Below, in pieces: positions 47,101 through 62,833 of a DNA stretch of 64,000 nt. Source of the DNA: Auanema rhodensis (Eukaryota > Nematoda > Chromadorea > Rhabditida > Rhabditidae); assembly GCA_964057225.1 (NCBI GenBank), contig OZ059895.1, forward strand, positions 8,370,001 to 8,434,000, read 5' to 3'. Made by a program: the position numbers and the translations under genes. Each line of letters starts with the position of its first letter. Positions within the stretch are counted from its first letter, which is position 1. The notes below the pieces were generated by a model. That model worked only from the letters and a program-made list of their open reading frames with translations, was not told the DNA's origin and ran no database searches.

Positions 47101-50100
47101 ATTATCATCGTGCGATCTCTTAGTGGGATAGTTATGCTCTTCCACACATTTATAACAAGGCACTAGTCGATTAACAAGTAGGACTCCTTCACTTGAGTGA
47201 ACAAAACGAGTTCCTAATGCAGGATACCTTGAAAATAAAAAGAATATAGTATTTAACCATTTTTAGATTGTTATTACCAGTCTTCAAGAAGTGTATCAAC
47301 AAGATCAGCAATTAGAGCGCACAACATCGTCCGACCTTCTACATCAGAACGCATCGAAGCCTTGCTACCTCCTTGAATTGATGATATTCTGAAGAACACA
47401 ATGAGACTTGTTGAATATGGAATAACTAACGTGAGTGAAGGGAAAAGCATTTCAATAGTAGTCCAATCGCTCAGCGGGAATGGACACCAGCGTTTTTGAT
47501 CGTCTCTTACTTGAATTATCAACGAAGAATAGTCAACATCACGTACCTCGGCCTCAAATAATCATTTTTTTCTGATGATTGACATAAAGTTAATTAATAC
47601 CTGAGAAAAAAATTGTTTCAAAACAAATACGGAGTGTCCTTTAATTAAAAGCTCAATACCACTTTTCCATATGAGCCACTCAACTTTGATATGTTTTTTT
47701 ACAGAATCTTGTATTAGTTCTTCTTCGGTGCTACTATCAGTGAAAAACAGAAGTTCTATTGCCCTTGAAACATTCTGATCTCCCATTATTCTAAAAGCAA
47801 AGTGAAGGCAAACAAAAAATGATTTTATACCTAGTGATGAGTCGGCTCCAGAATCCAGCTGGAATGTATGCCATAACATACAATCGACGAAGCTGATGTT
47901 TTTTCTCATAGCAGAAATTGAACATCGCCCCAGAATTACACGTTTGATCTGAGCTGTTTTCTCTTTCCATTAGAGGTTTTGGGGAATTAAAAGTATGTTT
48001 TGCGGATGAAGGGTATCGAATTTGCCAAGAATTCATCTTTGCGGGGAGCTGAATCAAATTATTTACTAAGTACAACTGAAAAAGTAATACCTTAACACTA
48101 GACCCACTGTAATCAGAACGCAGTCTATATTCATCAGGTAACAAGGAAGGCAATATCAGTTGTCTGGAGTGACAGACCAGAGCCAACTCAAATTTATGAA
48201 GCAAATCGAGCAGTGATGATCTCAAATGAGATTTTAACTGTTTACCCATAGGAAGCAGAGTTTCTTGGGTTATTAAGCCAACTGGTAAATTCGAAGTTCT
48301 TCAAATAAATTCTTAGATTTAAACTGAGTGAAGGCAAACCTGAGAGAAGCACATCGCGCCAAGAAATCAGCTAACCATAAGGGGTCAATAAAAACTATTT
48401 GCCGAAGAGCAGCATCTTCAAAGTGAATAATTTCACCACTGTCATGCAGAAAAGAACATGCAGCATGAAACTCGATATCATCTCTAAAAATATATACATA
48501 TTAAAAATGTTACCACATTCCCATATATCTATATATATTTAAATCAAGTAAAAAAATTACCGGAAAAATCTTCCAAATTTAATAGTCATCCGTTTTTTAA
48601 CATGTTCTTTAAAATCTTCAATGGAAAAACATGAAGTTGTTTGATCCTTCCTGCAATCTGCATTCCATTCTCTAACAATCTTGAAAATAAAGATGAATTA
48701 ACAATGTTGATAATGAACACTGACTTTCAACATAGCAATATATGACGATGGAATTTGCTGATCTAATGCTCTTTCTTTTCCAACCCTAACTTCCCAGGCA
48801 GACTTATAAATAACATTCAACAAGGTCTAAAATATAGTAGCTAAAGTTATAATATAATAACAATTAATAAGCCACTTTAATCTCTTGCTTATGCTTTGTG
48901 TTTATAAATAACAGATCCATTATTTTAGGTAGACCACGTTTATCCGAATCAGAAACCATAAACCGACGTCTCACCTATAAAGCAAAAATGAAATCTGCCA
49001 AAATCGAGTAAAAACCTTTAATTCAACATCTTCTAAGAACCCTGGTGGAAACCTATTAGGATTCGCCGCAACTTGATCAACATGTGTACCAACAAGAATA
49101 ACGCAACAATTCGGCGCTCTTGCCTAAATAAAATCCATCATATAACCAACAAGTGATATATACAACCTGAATACTAACAAGCCACTTTTGCACATCAGGA
49201 AAAACTGTTTCACCATCGGGGACCCTCCAAACTACTAGGTATACAGCTCTGCGAGTAAGGAAGTACGGATGTGTGGCAAAATATTCTCTCTATAGCATAT
49301 ACAACTATATATTTCAATGTTTTATAATCTTTACCTGTCCAGTAAAATCTAAAGCTGCAAACCCTACAGGACCCAAATTGGGTTCATTTTTATTTCGCTT
49401 TGCTTCAAATTTCCACTCAACAAACTTCACACTTTCCGTCTAAAATATCATTCAATACCTTTTGTACTATATATGCTACCTGAGATATTTGACGTTTCTG
49501 CACACCTTCAGATCTGAAAGCTTCCCAGAGAGTCGACTTTCCCACACCTTCCTCTCCAAGTATCATTAATTTAAGGTGGCGGAACGTTTTCGATTCTTCC
49601 AATATGGTTTTCAAATAAGCAACAATCTCAACAGTTTTACAGTTATCTGTGTTAACCATGGAGTCCAAAGGTTCTTTCAAGTTGCAACCTTTAAGGGATA
49701 AAGACCACAACCTATAAAACTATTATAGAATTTATATATCATTAAACCAAACCGAGAAAGCATTCCTAGTTCAGGAGGTAATTCTTTTATATCCTTATTA
49801 TGACTCAAGTTTAACACAGAAAGAGTTGAAAGTTTCGAAAACTCTGATGCTATATTTTTCAAAATATTATGACTTAATTCAATCACGGAAACCAGTGGTA
49901 GTAGAACCTAGTAGAAACAAAAATTAAGATAATGAATCCAACAAACATACTTTCCCATTTGAAGTAACATTGAATGCCGTCAATTTATTTTTATTCAGAT
50001 TCAAGACCTTCAACCTTATCAGGCAATCATGTCTTTTATGAACACATGCATCTTCTAAATTGCCATCAGCTTGTTGGTTGCGTGATACAGACAAAGCTCG

Positions 50101-53100
50101 TTGACTTCGAACTGCTGACTTCGAACGAGAACCTTAAATAAGAAAATTAAAAGCTAAAAACAAAATGCTTCTATACGATGGTGCCGTTGTGGGCTGTTAC
50201 GTCGTACAAACCCTCCACCACTATTTTGAGAAGGTGGAACAGCATGACAAACATTATGCAGAGCAGTAATATGTTGAAAGCCATCCTGACAATATTAATA
50301 TTATAAGACCATGAACAAAATTTTGGTAATTACCTTTAAAAGATTATTTGAAACATCTAGATTTCTTAAATGAGCAGGAATACAAGATATAGGAGGCAAG
50401 ACAACAAGCTCATTTGCTGATAAGTTCAATGTTGTAAGACGCGGACATGTACACGCCAGACAAAGAGGAAAAACTTGAAACTAAAACAAAAATTAAACGT
50501 CTGCCAGGCTCTAGACAAACTTTATTTCCAGATAAATTTAAAGTGGTTAATGTATTAGAGGAAGTAACTGGAAAATCGGGAAATAAGTCATCATCATCCA
50601 CCTATAAACAATAATGGACAAGTCATAAACACTAATAATAACTAATTACCTTAGATAAATTTATTTTTTCTTGCCAAACATTGATACGTTGCAAAGTTTT
50701 ACATTCGACATTATCAGGCATATCCGATGTATCCACAGTGTTAGCTTCAAATATCAAGAACTTAAAATAAAACAATGATAATGTACGTACTGGATGCACT
50801 GTGCTGCATCATTCCATGTCCTCTACTATTGCCTCTGCCTCTTGAAGTTCCAACCATTGGCAACGAAGAAAGTTGGTTGAAGGAAACATTCAGCTCCTAT
50901 AATAAATAAAAAATAAAATGGGAATAAATATATGAACACTTACTTTCAACGAGGGACAAAGCCAAATGAATTCGGGAAGTGCGGTCAGCTTATTATATGA
51001 TACGTCCAAATTTGAAAGCTTAGGTAAAGCTAATAAGAGCTTAAAAGTAAAATATAGATAAAAATTAGTACAACAAATTACATTAGGCGATATGTTCTCA
51101 ATCACATTTGATTTAAGATTTAATACTTCTAAGGAGGTAGAACTAATATAATAAGTAGGTAGATCGATTTTCTTCAGTTTATTTTCAGATAAATTCAACA
51201 ATCTAAAATGATAATGACTCGGTTAGACAAAAATATAACAAATTTACCTCAAAGATGGCATTTGAAACAGCACTGAAGGAAAAATTGTCAAATTATTGCA
51301 TGATAAATCTACCCTAGTGACGGCGGCTAATGCTAATCTGAACACAAAGAATAACAATAAGCATACCATAACTTCACTAACCGAGTGGTCCTTAATCTAG
51401 GATTTATTTGTAACGCTGCAGCTATAAACCAATCAGTTTGAACATTTTCTAAGGAAGAAGAACCCCAATTCAACATGGCTGCTTTCGATGGACACAAAGC
51501 AGAAGGTAATAAGCTTTGTCCAAATTGTAACTATAACTAATTTTTGATAGGTGTTAACAATATAGAACTAACTTGGCCAACATCTACATTCCTTTTATTC
51601 ACTTTAAATTCCGGATCAGGAAAAACTAAACGAGTAAGAAAGACTCGAACAAGTTTTTCATTAACTTTCTGAACGGAGCAAATACAGATATTTGAAATTT
51701 GTATAAAGTGTTTACCGATGCAGCTAAGCCCAAAGCTCTATTATCAGTATCAACAGCTCCTTTATCTAGTAAATAATGAACAATATGAACAGCATCAGCT
51801 CTCGTAGCTTCTACTAAAGCTCCAGAACCTGCTTGAAATAATTAAAACGGAAACAAAAAAAAGTATTTACCAACACACCGAGCTTCTTCCACATTTAAGT
51901 CTGATTCAAGCACAGCAAGGGGAAGATTTATATCAGCTCCGTTATCAATAAGATGTCTGCAACGATTCAAGTAATATTTTCTAAGAAATTAAAATACTCA
52001 CGCCAGCATAGGAAAAGTTTGATTAAATGCAGCTATCATCAGAGGAGTTCTACCTCTATTACAATACACATCAATTTGAAAAGGACAACGAGAAGAACCG
52101 TCCACAAAAGTACAGTGAAACTGGGAGCATTAAATATTACTTAAAGTTATTGTTTATAACATACTTGTAGCATATACTGCACAACATCCAGGTGCCCTTT
52201 CGCAACTGCTAAGTAAAATGGCGTTCGGCATTCAATGTCTCCTTGATTTACATCCATCACAAATTTGTAAGATGGCATTGATACCATGTCTATTTCCTTT
52301 ATGTATTTCTCAGGATAATCAAACTCAAGAAGTCTTCAAAATTTTAAAATATTTTCATGAAGATAAGTATGGTGCGAACTCACTTTCTCACGATTTCGAG
52401 ATTGCCATTCTCGGCTGCCCAATGTAGACATGAGCAGTTATCACAGTTAGAATTTGCAACTAGAGCAGGAAATTTCTTAAGTTCAAAAATAGAAAAAAGA
52501 TATAATAGTTATAGCCATACTTCTAAAACAATATTTAAAACATCTAAATTCTGAGATGATATAGCCGCATGAATAACCGTATCTTTTGTTTGATGATTTA
52601 CTAGAACATGAGAAGAATGGAATGTTAACAACTTTTTTACAATTTCGATATGTCCATGAGTGCAGGATCTAAAAGTAGAAATATTTCTAATATTTTTATT
52701 TAAATCCTACACAAATAATGCTGTTTCATCATTAGCAGTTTTCCCATTTATTATGCATTCGCGAATTCTCTCTGATTTACCAGTTAAAATCTAAATTTTT
52801 CATAAAGTATAGAAACGAACAAAATATCACCTCATCTATTTCTTCAGAATTGCCTTCAATACAAGCAGTGATTAGTTTTCTATGATCCACTTCTCCTCGT
52901 TCATTTTCTGTTTCTAGAAATTTGAAGAACCTCAACATTACCAAGTCAAATAAACTAACGAATAGCTTCGATCAGTACAGTCGCTGCTTGCTCATGACCA
53001 GCTATTTGCGCAGCTTCTAGAGCACAATGTCCAGCATCATCTCGTAAATATAAATCAGAACCAGCATTTAATAATACTTTGATACACGAAGGCTTAAATT

Positions 53101-53520
53101 TGATACATATAGTACGCTTCTATAATAGAACTTGCCTCTCCAGCTTCAGCAGCCAAGTGCAGGGCAGTTTTCCCCACCCCGTTTGTAAATTCCAACGTTT
53201 CTATAATGTTTTTGATTTAAGAAAAAATATAGCTCAACTAATTCACCTGGCGATAATGTTAATAAAACTTGTAAACTATGAGATCTACCATTATGCGCAG
53301 CTAACATTAGGGGAGTACGACCATGACGATCAACTTTGAATACAGATTGAGGATTTTCTTTCAATAAATCATAGAGAAGTTCTTCATTTTCGAATAATAC
53401 TGCCTAACACAAAAAAAACACATAAAAATATAAATAAGTAGATCTAACCTGACGAATAAGCTGCATGGTATCAGAATTATCCACCTCTACTAAACCAGAA
53501 CTCCCACTAAGCGTGTCCAT
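44154..53520 (-). CDS. lrk-1: LRRK-family ROCO kinase (LRK-1)
   Basis: Large Roc-COR-kinase protein, homologue of human LRRK1/LRRK2, acting on Rab proteins and vesicle sorting. Domains in order from the start at 53520: ankyrin repeats (about 51700-53450, e.g. HGRTPLMLAAHNGR), leucine-rich repeats (about 49700-51450, e.g. LSTLSVLNLSHNKDIKELP), Roc GTPase with P-loop MILGEEGVGKST (about 49520-49565), COR (about 46900-48900), and kinase (about 45640-46860). The kinase has glycine loop GRGAFGFVF, ATP lysine in EVAQKML, catalytic IIYRDLKSENVL (YRD replaces HRD, as in LRRKs), LKLGDYG (DYG replaces DFG, as in LRRK2) and FMAPEIV. A C-terminal WD40-like region (about 44160-45600) follows, ending SIAIWRTDDWT. 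The intact motifs predict an active kinase and GTPase. ATG lies 14 bases after a TTTTTAAG acceptor. Over 35 short introns; internal exon borders not all checked. Confidence 0.93.
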
Positions 53521-54343
53521 CTTGTTAAGCTTCCCTTAAAAATGAGTAAAATTTATTAGCCTGGAAATTAAATTTTTTTTTAATAATATAGCCATGAGCA
53601 GTAGATAGCAAATATAATACACTGAAAAATACAAACCTGCTGGAAAAATTAAGAAGCTTTTTAGCACAAAAACCGTCTACGCTCTTATTATCATAAAGAC
53701 TGCTGGAAAGTATTGAATCTTAATAGACCCATACTGGGCAAAGACAGTGTAACATGTAGAAAAGTCAATATCACTAGAGAGACCGCCTAAAAAACTCAAT
53801 TATATTTCAACTAAAATTTGTATATGTGATTCATATTATTATTAATTTCAACTAATGTTGACCATAAGTGGTATTAGCATGAATGCATCGATGAGCAACT
53901 CCTGGAGCTCGACGGCTTATTACGTACTGTAAATTACGTACACAGTGAGAAGGAAATATTTCAGTTTTCTTCTTAATTACAATGACTCTCTTGAAAACTC
54001 GATCTTGTCATATCATTATTAGTAAGCCCGGTTTTCTACTCGATTATCAATAGTTTAATCATCTGAGAATCTCCACAGCTGTGGAAATTTATGTTCAACT
54101 TTGCTTTTCTCTTTAATATCTGCGCATTTACAACTATAAAAATTTATTCACATTAAAAACTAAAGGTTGCTACAACCCAAAAATTAAAATACACATTTGT
54201 GTATTTACATGAATAAAAAAATCTTATTGAAATACATAGAAAAGTCTCTACGAATAGTTAAATTTTCTGCAAACTTTTAATGGTTTACTATAAAACCGTA
54301 TAAAACTAAAGCAACTAAAACATTTTTTCATGTTTTAAGCTGT
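53521..54343. other. Spacer between pyruvate kinase and lrk-1
   Basis: 823 bp between the pyruvate kinase stop and the lrk-1 start, both on the minus strand. It is AT-rich and must hold the lrk-1 promoter and pyruvate kinase 3' UTR. No exon or RNA gene is recognised. Confidence 0.4.
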
Positions 54344-57300
54344 TTAAGCAGCGGTGATGATGCGTACAGTGTTAGTGAAACCAGCTCCTAGAAATATGAA
54401 TTGCATGAGTCTTCAAAATTCTTATATGAAAAATACCTTGTCTCCATCCAGTCACAACGACGAGGAAATCCCCCTTATGAATAAAACCTCTTTCTTTTCC
54501 AATGGAGATACCATGGTTAATTCTGTTGTCAACATCAGCTGGCCAATCAGCATTTCTTTCGGCGTGATAGTGGATAGGGAACACACCTCTGAGAAAGAGA
54601 AGAAGTCTTGAATAATATAACCTTAAAATAACAAACCTGTACAAATGAAGCTGACGACATACAGCAGCAGATCGGGAGATAGTCAAGATGGGTACTGGAC
54701 TCTTATAGCGAGAGCAATGAATAGCCGAACTAAAGGATATATTTTAATGCATAAATAAGATCATCCTATGATAGCGTACCGTCCAGTAGTAGTAATAACC
54801 AAAATTGCCGAAGCGTGGCAACTGTTAGCAGCACTTGTTGCTGCAATAGCAATGGTATGAGTCATATCAGTTGGTTTTGGAGTATTTAAAAGAAGTTCCT
54901 CGAAAAATTTACGGTGATATACAGCTGCTTCTGCTTCCTATAGAAAAAGAAAGTAATTGCATAATTTGAACTGCTAACCTTGCAGATATAATGCATAATT
55001 TTTAAAGCTTCCAATGGGTAGTCTCCCTTAGCAGTTTCTCCAGAAAGCATGACACAATCAGCTCCATCGAGCACCTTAAGAATGAAAATGTACAGAATTC
55101 TAAATCCTGTTCGTTTAAAATTTAGATGTATAGAGTGGTACAGGTAGTCAACCAATGAAATGCTAACCACGTATCAATACTCTAGTCACTATCGGACCAA
55201 CTTAGCACCGTTGATCTAAACTCGAACAACTGTAACTCTGTGGCCCCCTATGCATCGGTGGGGGTCGAACCGTCGACCTTACAAATACAATCTAGATTGT
55301 ATCCCACTAGGCTACACTACTCATCAGTCGTATCTCTCTGTTTCACTTACAGCGTTGGCAACATCACTTCCTTCTGCACGTGTCGGGCGTGGTTTCTTGA
55401 CCATGGACTCTAACATTTGAGTAGCACAAATCACAGGCTTTCCTGCACGATTGCACTTTGCGATAAGCATCTGAAAGAGGGATATATTTAATACGTGAAT
55501 AACAGATATTTTGGAGAGATATGAAAAATAAAAGTGTAAAATAAAGCACGCATAACCCTACCAAATGCTTTACATCTTAGAATACGAAAATGAAAATTAC
55601 GTCAATAAAATCAAAAGTGTACCTTCTGAGCCAAAAATACTTTTTCGGAAGGAATTTCAATTCCAAGATCTCCACGAGCAACCATAACACCATCTGATTC
55701 AGCAATGATCTCATCGGCTTTATCAACACCTTCTTGGTTTTCTATTTTTGCAATAATCTTGATGTGCTTTCCTTCTTCTCCAAGAACTCGACGAATAGTT
55801 TTAATGCCCTCTGCGTTACGAATGAAAGAGGCGAAGATCATGTCAACATTTTGATCAACTCCGAAACGCAAATCCTGAAACAAGCAAGCTACAGGAACAT
55901 TCTTTCATGAGAAAGAGAACCTTGATATCCTTCTCTGACACAGCTGGCAAATCAACAATAGTACCAGGAAGGTTAACTCCCTTTCTGCTTCCTACAAATT
56001 AAATGAAAACGTAGGAACAAAGAAGAACAAACATACCGAGGCTTCCGCCATTTTCAACTGTGCAAACGATGGCATCTTCCAAAACTTCATCAACAACCAA
56101 TGAGATCAAACCGTCATCAACATAGATGCGGTTTCCAACCTTGACAACCTAATATAATTAAAAGATTAAAAAAAAAATTCGGTTAAAACAGCACCTTGGT
56201 AATATTTTTGTAATCAAGGAAAAGGTTAACAGCGGTTCCGGAATTAGCGAATTTCTCATCGGTAGACAAGCGTATGGAATTACCTTTTACAAGTTCAACC
56301 TAAAAACATGTTGAATATTTGAAAAGTGAGAGATTTCACCTCAGCAGAGGGTCCACCAGCCAAAAGTCCAGTACGAATTTCAGGTCCTTTAGTATCAAGT
56401 GCAATACCGATCTGTCTAACATCAGAGAAAGACTCAGCAGCAGCACGTACATTAGCAATTGTCTCAGCATGATACTAAAATCAAACAAACACCATGATTA
56501 AAATAAGAAAATATTTTTTACTTCATGTGATCCATGTGAGAAGTTCATACGAGCAACGTTAAGTCCATTTTGAATCATTTGCTGGAGCATTTCAACACTA
56601 CGGCAAGCAGGTCCTAAATTAGAAATATTTATTAAAAATCATTAAACAAATATAAACCAATGGTGCAGATGATTCCAGTTTTACGAACAAGATGAGGTGG
56701 CTCACGAATATCCAAACGGCAGAGATGTTCCAAATGAGTAGCTGCTGGAGCATCCTCAAGCTTTTGTTCTTGCCTAAACAATTAGATTTAAATAAATAAT
56801 CAAAGAAAAAAAGAAAAATATCCAGGTAAAAAAATTTAGTATAGCCTAGATCAAGGAATAAAGCACCTTAGCCCTTGTTGAAACCATCGATAAGTCATAA
56901 CGAACACCACCAACTTGTTCGAATATCAGATATTAAATAGAGTTTTAATAGCTCCAATATTTTATAACAAAACGTAAGTTTTCGTCACTCGGAAAGCAGA
57001 AAAGGATAGAAAAGAAACTGAAGAAACTGTTATCCTAACAAACGTCCCGTTCGCAGCCGAAGAATAAAAGACGGCTCATTGGCAAATAATTATCCGAAAA
57101 AGCGTTGAATGTTGTACATAGTTCATACAAGTGTTTATTATGAGCAATTGATACTTATTTGTTATTGCCACAGTTTGTAAACTTACATATCGTAACCTGT
57201 TTGGTTCAATTCATGTTGAAGCCGAGTTCCATCCATGATTATTCCAAAAATATGGTTTTATCTGAACAATGCTGCTAAACGACTAATAGAAGACAAAGCC

Positions 57301-58391
57301 AGAACGATAAAAACGGAGAAACAAGGGCGCCGAAAAATCAGAAAATTCCAGATTGATTTTCGAAAATCACCGATGAGCAACAAAGGGAATACACTACATT
57401 GCCGACATGTTTTCGAAAATCAAATTAGATTTTTTTTACCGGCGAAAAAGCGCAGCATTAAAAAGCAAAAAGGTGATTTTTTTGCAGAATTTAGGCTAGC
57501 AAGAAGTTAACCAAACCACAGCCGACTCAATCAGACATAACGAACAGCAGGCGCTTCGTCCGGGTCGATTGGCGCCCTGGCTCAACTCAATGCTGCTGCT
57601 TGCTGCTGCCGCTCGAAAAGCGCCAGCTATCTCCCGACTTCCTACACAAATAGAAAAAACAAATGATACAAGCTATTGGGATTAGTTCGGACAGCAGAAA
57701 AACACTAATAGAAACACGAATACATATTATTTCTTAAGTTTGAGCCGTGGCGAGACAAACAAACTGATTCTACATGTGAATGAAGAAGAAATGTTGATAA
57801 AACCATTTCTAGAAGAATGGCGTAAGATCAACTATATTATCGGTTTTTCGCCTATTTCTCTCTTCTTCACATTAGCACATCTTAGAAAGCAACAAAGACT
57901 CCTAAATGGGTCGATAACCAATTTCTCTATCTCTCCGTTACAGAAGAAAAAACAAAAAGTCTGAACAGATGGACAATTGTTTCACAAAATCATATGAAAT
58001 GCACGTGTTTTACGAGTCGAAGCGCGCAGGTCGCACACGCAATGGTGCCACCCGGAGCATGGCTGCCGACGCTCGCTCAAACACCATTACACAGTAAAAT
58101 TTCATGTTTGTAATATTCCCCATTCAAAATTGTGAAAACTTTGAAAACATGAAAAAGACCGTTCTATTGTAACTAAAGAAGTGTCCCACAAAAAAATTGA
58201 CACTACCATTATTATAAATTTCTAAACAATATGGAAAATAAAATCTCATATTCAACTACTATGTGAAATAACATATCTCATTACCTAAAATATACACCGG
58301 AGTGTTCTTCTTCAACAGTCATACGACGAGTCAGAGTTTGTCTGCGTGACGTGGCTGGACCAGTGTGCCCTAAGGTATCTTCGTCGGCCAT
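54344..58391 (-). CDS. pyk: Pyruvate kinase with two alternative first exons
   Basis: Cytosolic glycolytic enzyme making pyruvate and ATP from phosphoenolpyruvate and ADP. Starts [18 protein letters not shown] (58285-58391) or [16 protein letters not shown] (57187-57236); both end in phase 2 and fit the common exon at 56773 ([17 protein letters not shown]). The core follows: [10 protein letters not shown] (about 56660-56690), the NFSHGSHE substrate loop (about 56520-56550), [10 protein letters not shown] (about 56100-56130), the catalytic [10 protein letters not shown] (about 55725-55765), [10 protein letters not shown] (about 55660-55690), the signature [20 protein letters not shown] (about 55390-55450), [12 protein letters not shown] (about 55025-55060), and the regulatory C-domain ending NTVRIITAA. 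All active-site motifs are present. A tRNA-like element sits in the intron at 55072-55349. Worms carry two genes (pyk-1, pyk-2); I cannot tell which this matches. Confidence 0.93.
55160..55328 (-). mobile_element. tRNA-derived SINE-like element or tRNA pseudogene in a pyruvate kinase intron
   Basis: On the minus strand an A box (TAGCCTAGTGG, 55304-55314) and a B box (GGTTCGACCCC, 55261-55271) stand in the order and spacing (about 32 bp apart) of a Pol III internal promoter. The anticodon-arm position holds an 18-bp palindrome (ATACAATC TAGATTGTAT, 55284-55302 region). The acceptor and T stems do not pair properly (5' AGTAGTG against 3' CGATGCA; T stem two mismatches), so it is not a functional tRNA. 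The GC content is well above the flanks, and the host intron (278 bp) is five times the usual size, as for an insertion. The outer limit at 55160 is a guess; no target-site duplication was confirmed. Confidence 0.55.
57187..57236 (-). other. pyk: Alternative first exon of pyruvate kinase (short isoform)
   Basis: 50 bases, ATG to an AT|GTAAGT donor, coding 16 residues plus two bases. Joins the common exon at 56773 to give ...GYDMQEQK. The longer form instead gives ...GVYFRQEQK. Equal phase of both exons argues that both are used. Confidence 0.65.
57237..58284 (-). promoter_or_regulatory. Intron 1 of the long pyruvate kinase isoform; probable promoter of the short isoform
   Basis: A 1 kb region between the two first exons. 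It holds two GC-rich blocks (about 57541-57645, with CTGCTGC-type repeats, and about 58010-58085) that contrast with the AT-rich surroundings and lie where a promoter for the short isoform is expected. A 91-codon plus-strand frame (57235-57510) is not supported by splice sites or homology. Confidence 0.4.
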
Positions 58392-59378
58392 TCTGTAATA
58401 TAAATCTCTACAAAGTAGCTGAAAATAAAACAAATTGACAACATGTTATAGACAAAAATGATAGAAACATCGCATTTGTTATCACTGTTGCACGATAGAA
58501 GAAACTAAATAGTCTGCTGACTAAAGGTTGACGCCTCTACGGTAACATGATGCACCTTTATGTTTGAAAATCCGTGATAAACGAAGAAGTATAAAAGAGA
58601 AAAAAGAAACAACATATTAGTATGAATTTATGAGGCAACTTCAAAACGAATATTATCAATAAATCAGCTTCTTTTGAATTTAGAAGAATGCATTAAGAAT
58701 GACGATTTTGGCTTGAACACGCATTGTTATTAAAACAACTACTAGTATGGTCACCAGAGAGAATGAAAAAATTACGATACACTGAATTCTCATTCGTAAA
58801 ACGAAGCTATCACAATGATGATTGAACAAAACACGTATGGTATTAATAATATGAAAGTTGTTTACAGTGATGTTTCAGCCTTGGAATTATGATCACTGAC
58901 CGAACACTGGCGCACTACGAATCTTACTGAATTATTAATATATACAGAATACAATCTACCGCATAGCTCATTCAAAATCAAATCAGGCGCTAAATAAGTA
59001 GAGCAAAATTACCAATGTTTGTGGTCATCTTATTGAAGTTTGTATTTGATCAATATACAATTTTTGTATATAAACCAGTTTAACAACTATCATTATTTTG
59101 AACGAGACCGTAATATAATTCTTGAAGACTAGGATTAACTAACAAAAACTACTACTAAGTTTGACAATTCCTAACGCTCCGTTGGTTCCACCAGAACTTT
59201 TCCATCAGAACCACATCATATGCCCCCATTTTTCCTTTAGAATTTCTTATTGTCATTTTATCGTTTTATGTTTTTGTATGACTTTGCATAATATAGATTG
59301 AAGAAAACATGTTAAACAAAACAACCGCCTTTATTTGTAAAAAAAGAGATAACGATTGTAACAAACAAAACAATAACT
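58392..59378. other. Spacer between eef-2 and pyruvate kinase
   Basis: 987 bp of AT-rich sequence between two minus-strand genes. A TTTTCAG acceptor at 58429-58430 and a TTACAG at 58393-58394 (minus strand) precede the pyruvate kinase ATG. Otherwise nothing is recognised. Confidence 0.4.
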
Positions 59379-62483
<3,105 letters not shown>

Positions 62484-62833
62484 TATTAAATGCTACACGC
62501 TGCCCTAAGCAACTTCCCTAGAAAACAACTAGGAGGGACAACCGCACAGGAGAGGCGGCGTTGAAGAGTGAAGATAAAACGTTGATGGATTCTTGGTACA
62601 CACGAACTGCATTGAAAGACACGGTGATACGCAGCGTATTACGGTACGCGGGAATTTGAAACTCTTTTTCTTTCTTAAGTTTTTTTAATTTTCCGATTTA
62701 TTAATCGAACGGTTTGTAGTTTAATCAACTTGTAGTTCTTCATCTTTGAAAATCATCCTTGATATTATGACACAATTTAATATTTAAATTTAATTCTCGG
62801 TTTTTTCTAGTTTTTGGGTTATTTACACTTATT
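62484..62833. promoter_or_regulatory. Bidirectional promoter between eef-2 and the claspin-like gene
   Basis: 350 bp separates the two divergent start codons. The segment about 62510-62650 is more GC-rich (AGGAGAGGCGGCG, ACGGTACGCGGG) than the flanks and is the likely core promoter of the highly expressed eef-2 gene. A TTTTTTCTAG acceptor-like sequence lies 24 bases before the plus-strand ATG. Confidence 0.5.

Noticed and set aside
57235-57510. 91-codon basic plus-strand open frame in the pyruvate kinase first intron
   Set aside because: Lys/Arg-rich by composition, no splice partners, overlaps the alternative first exon.
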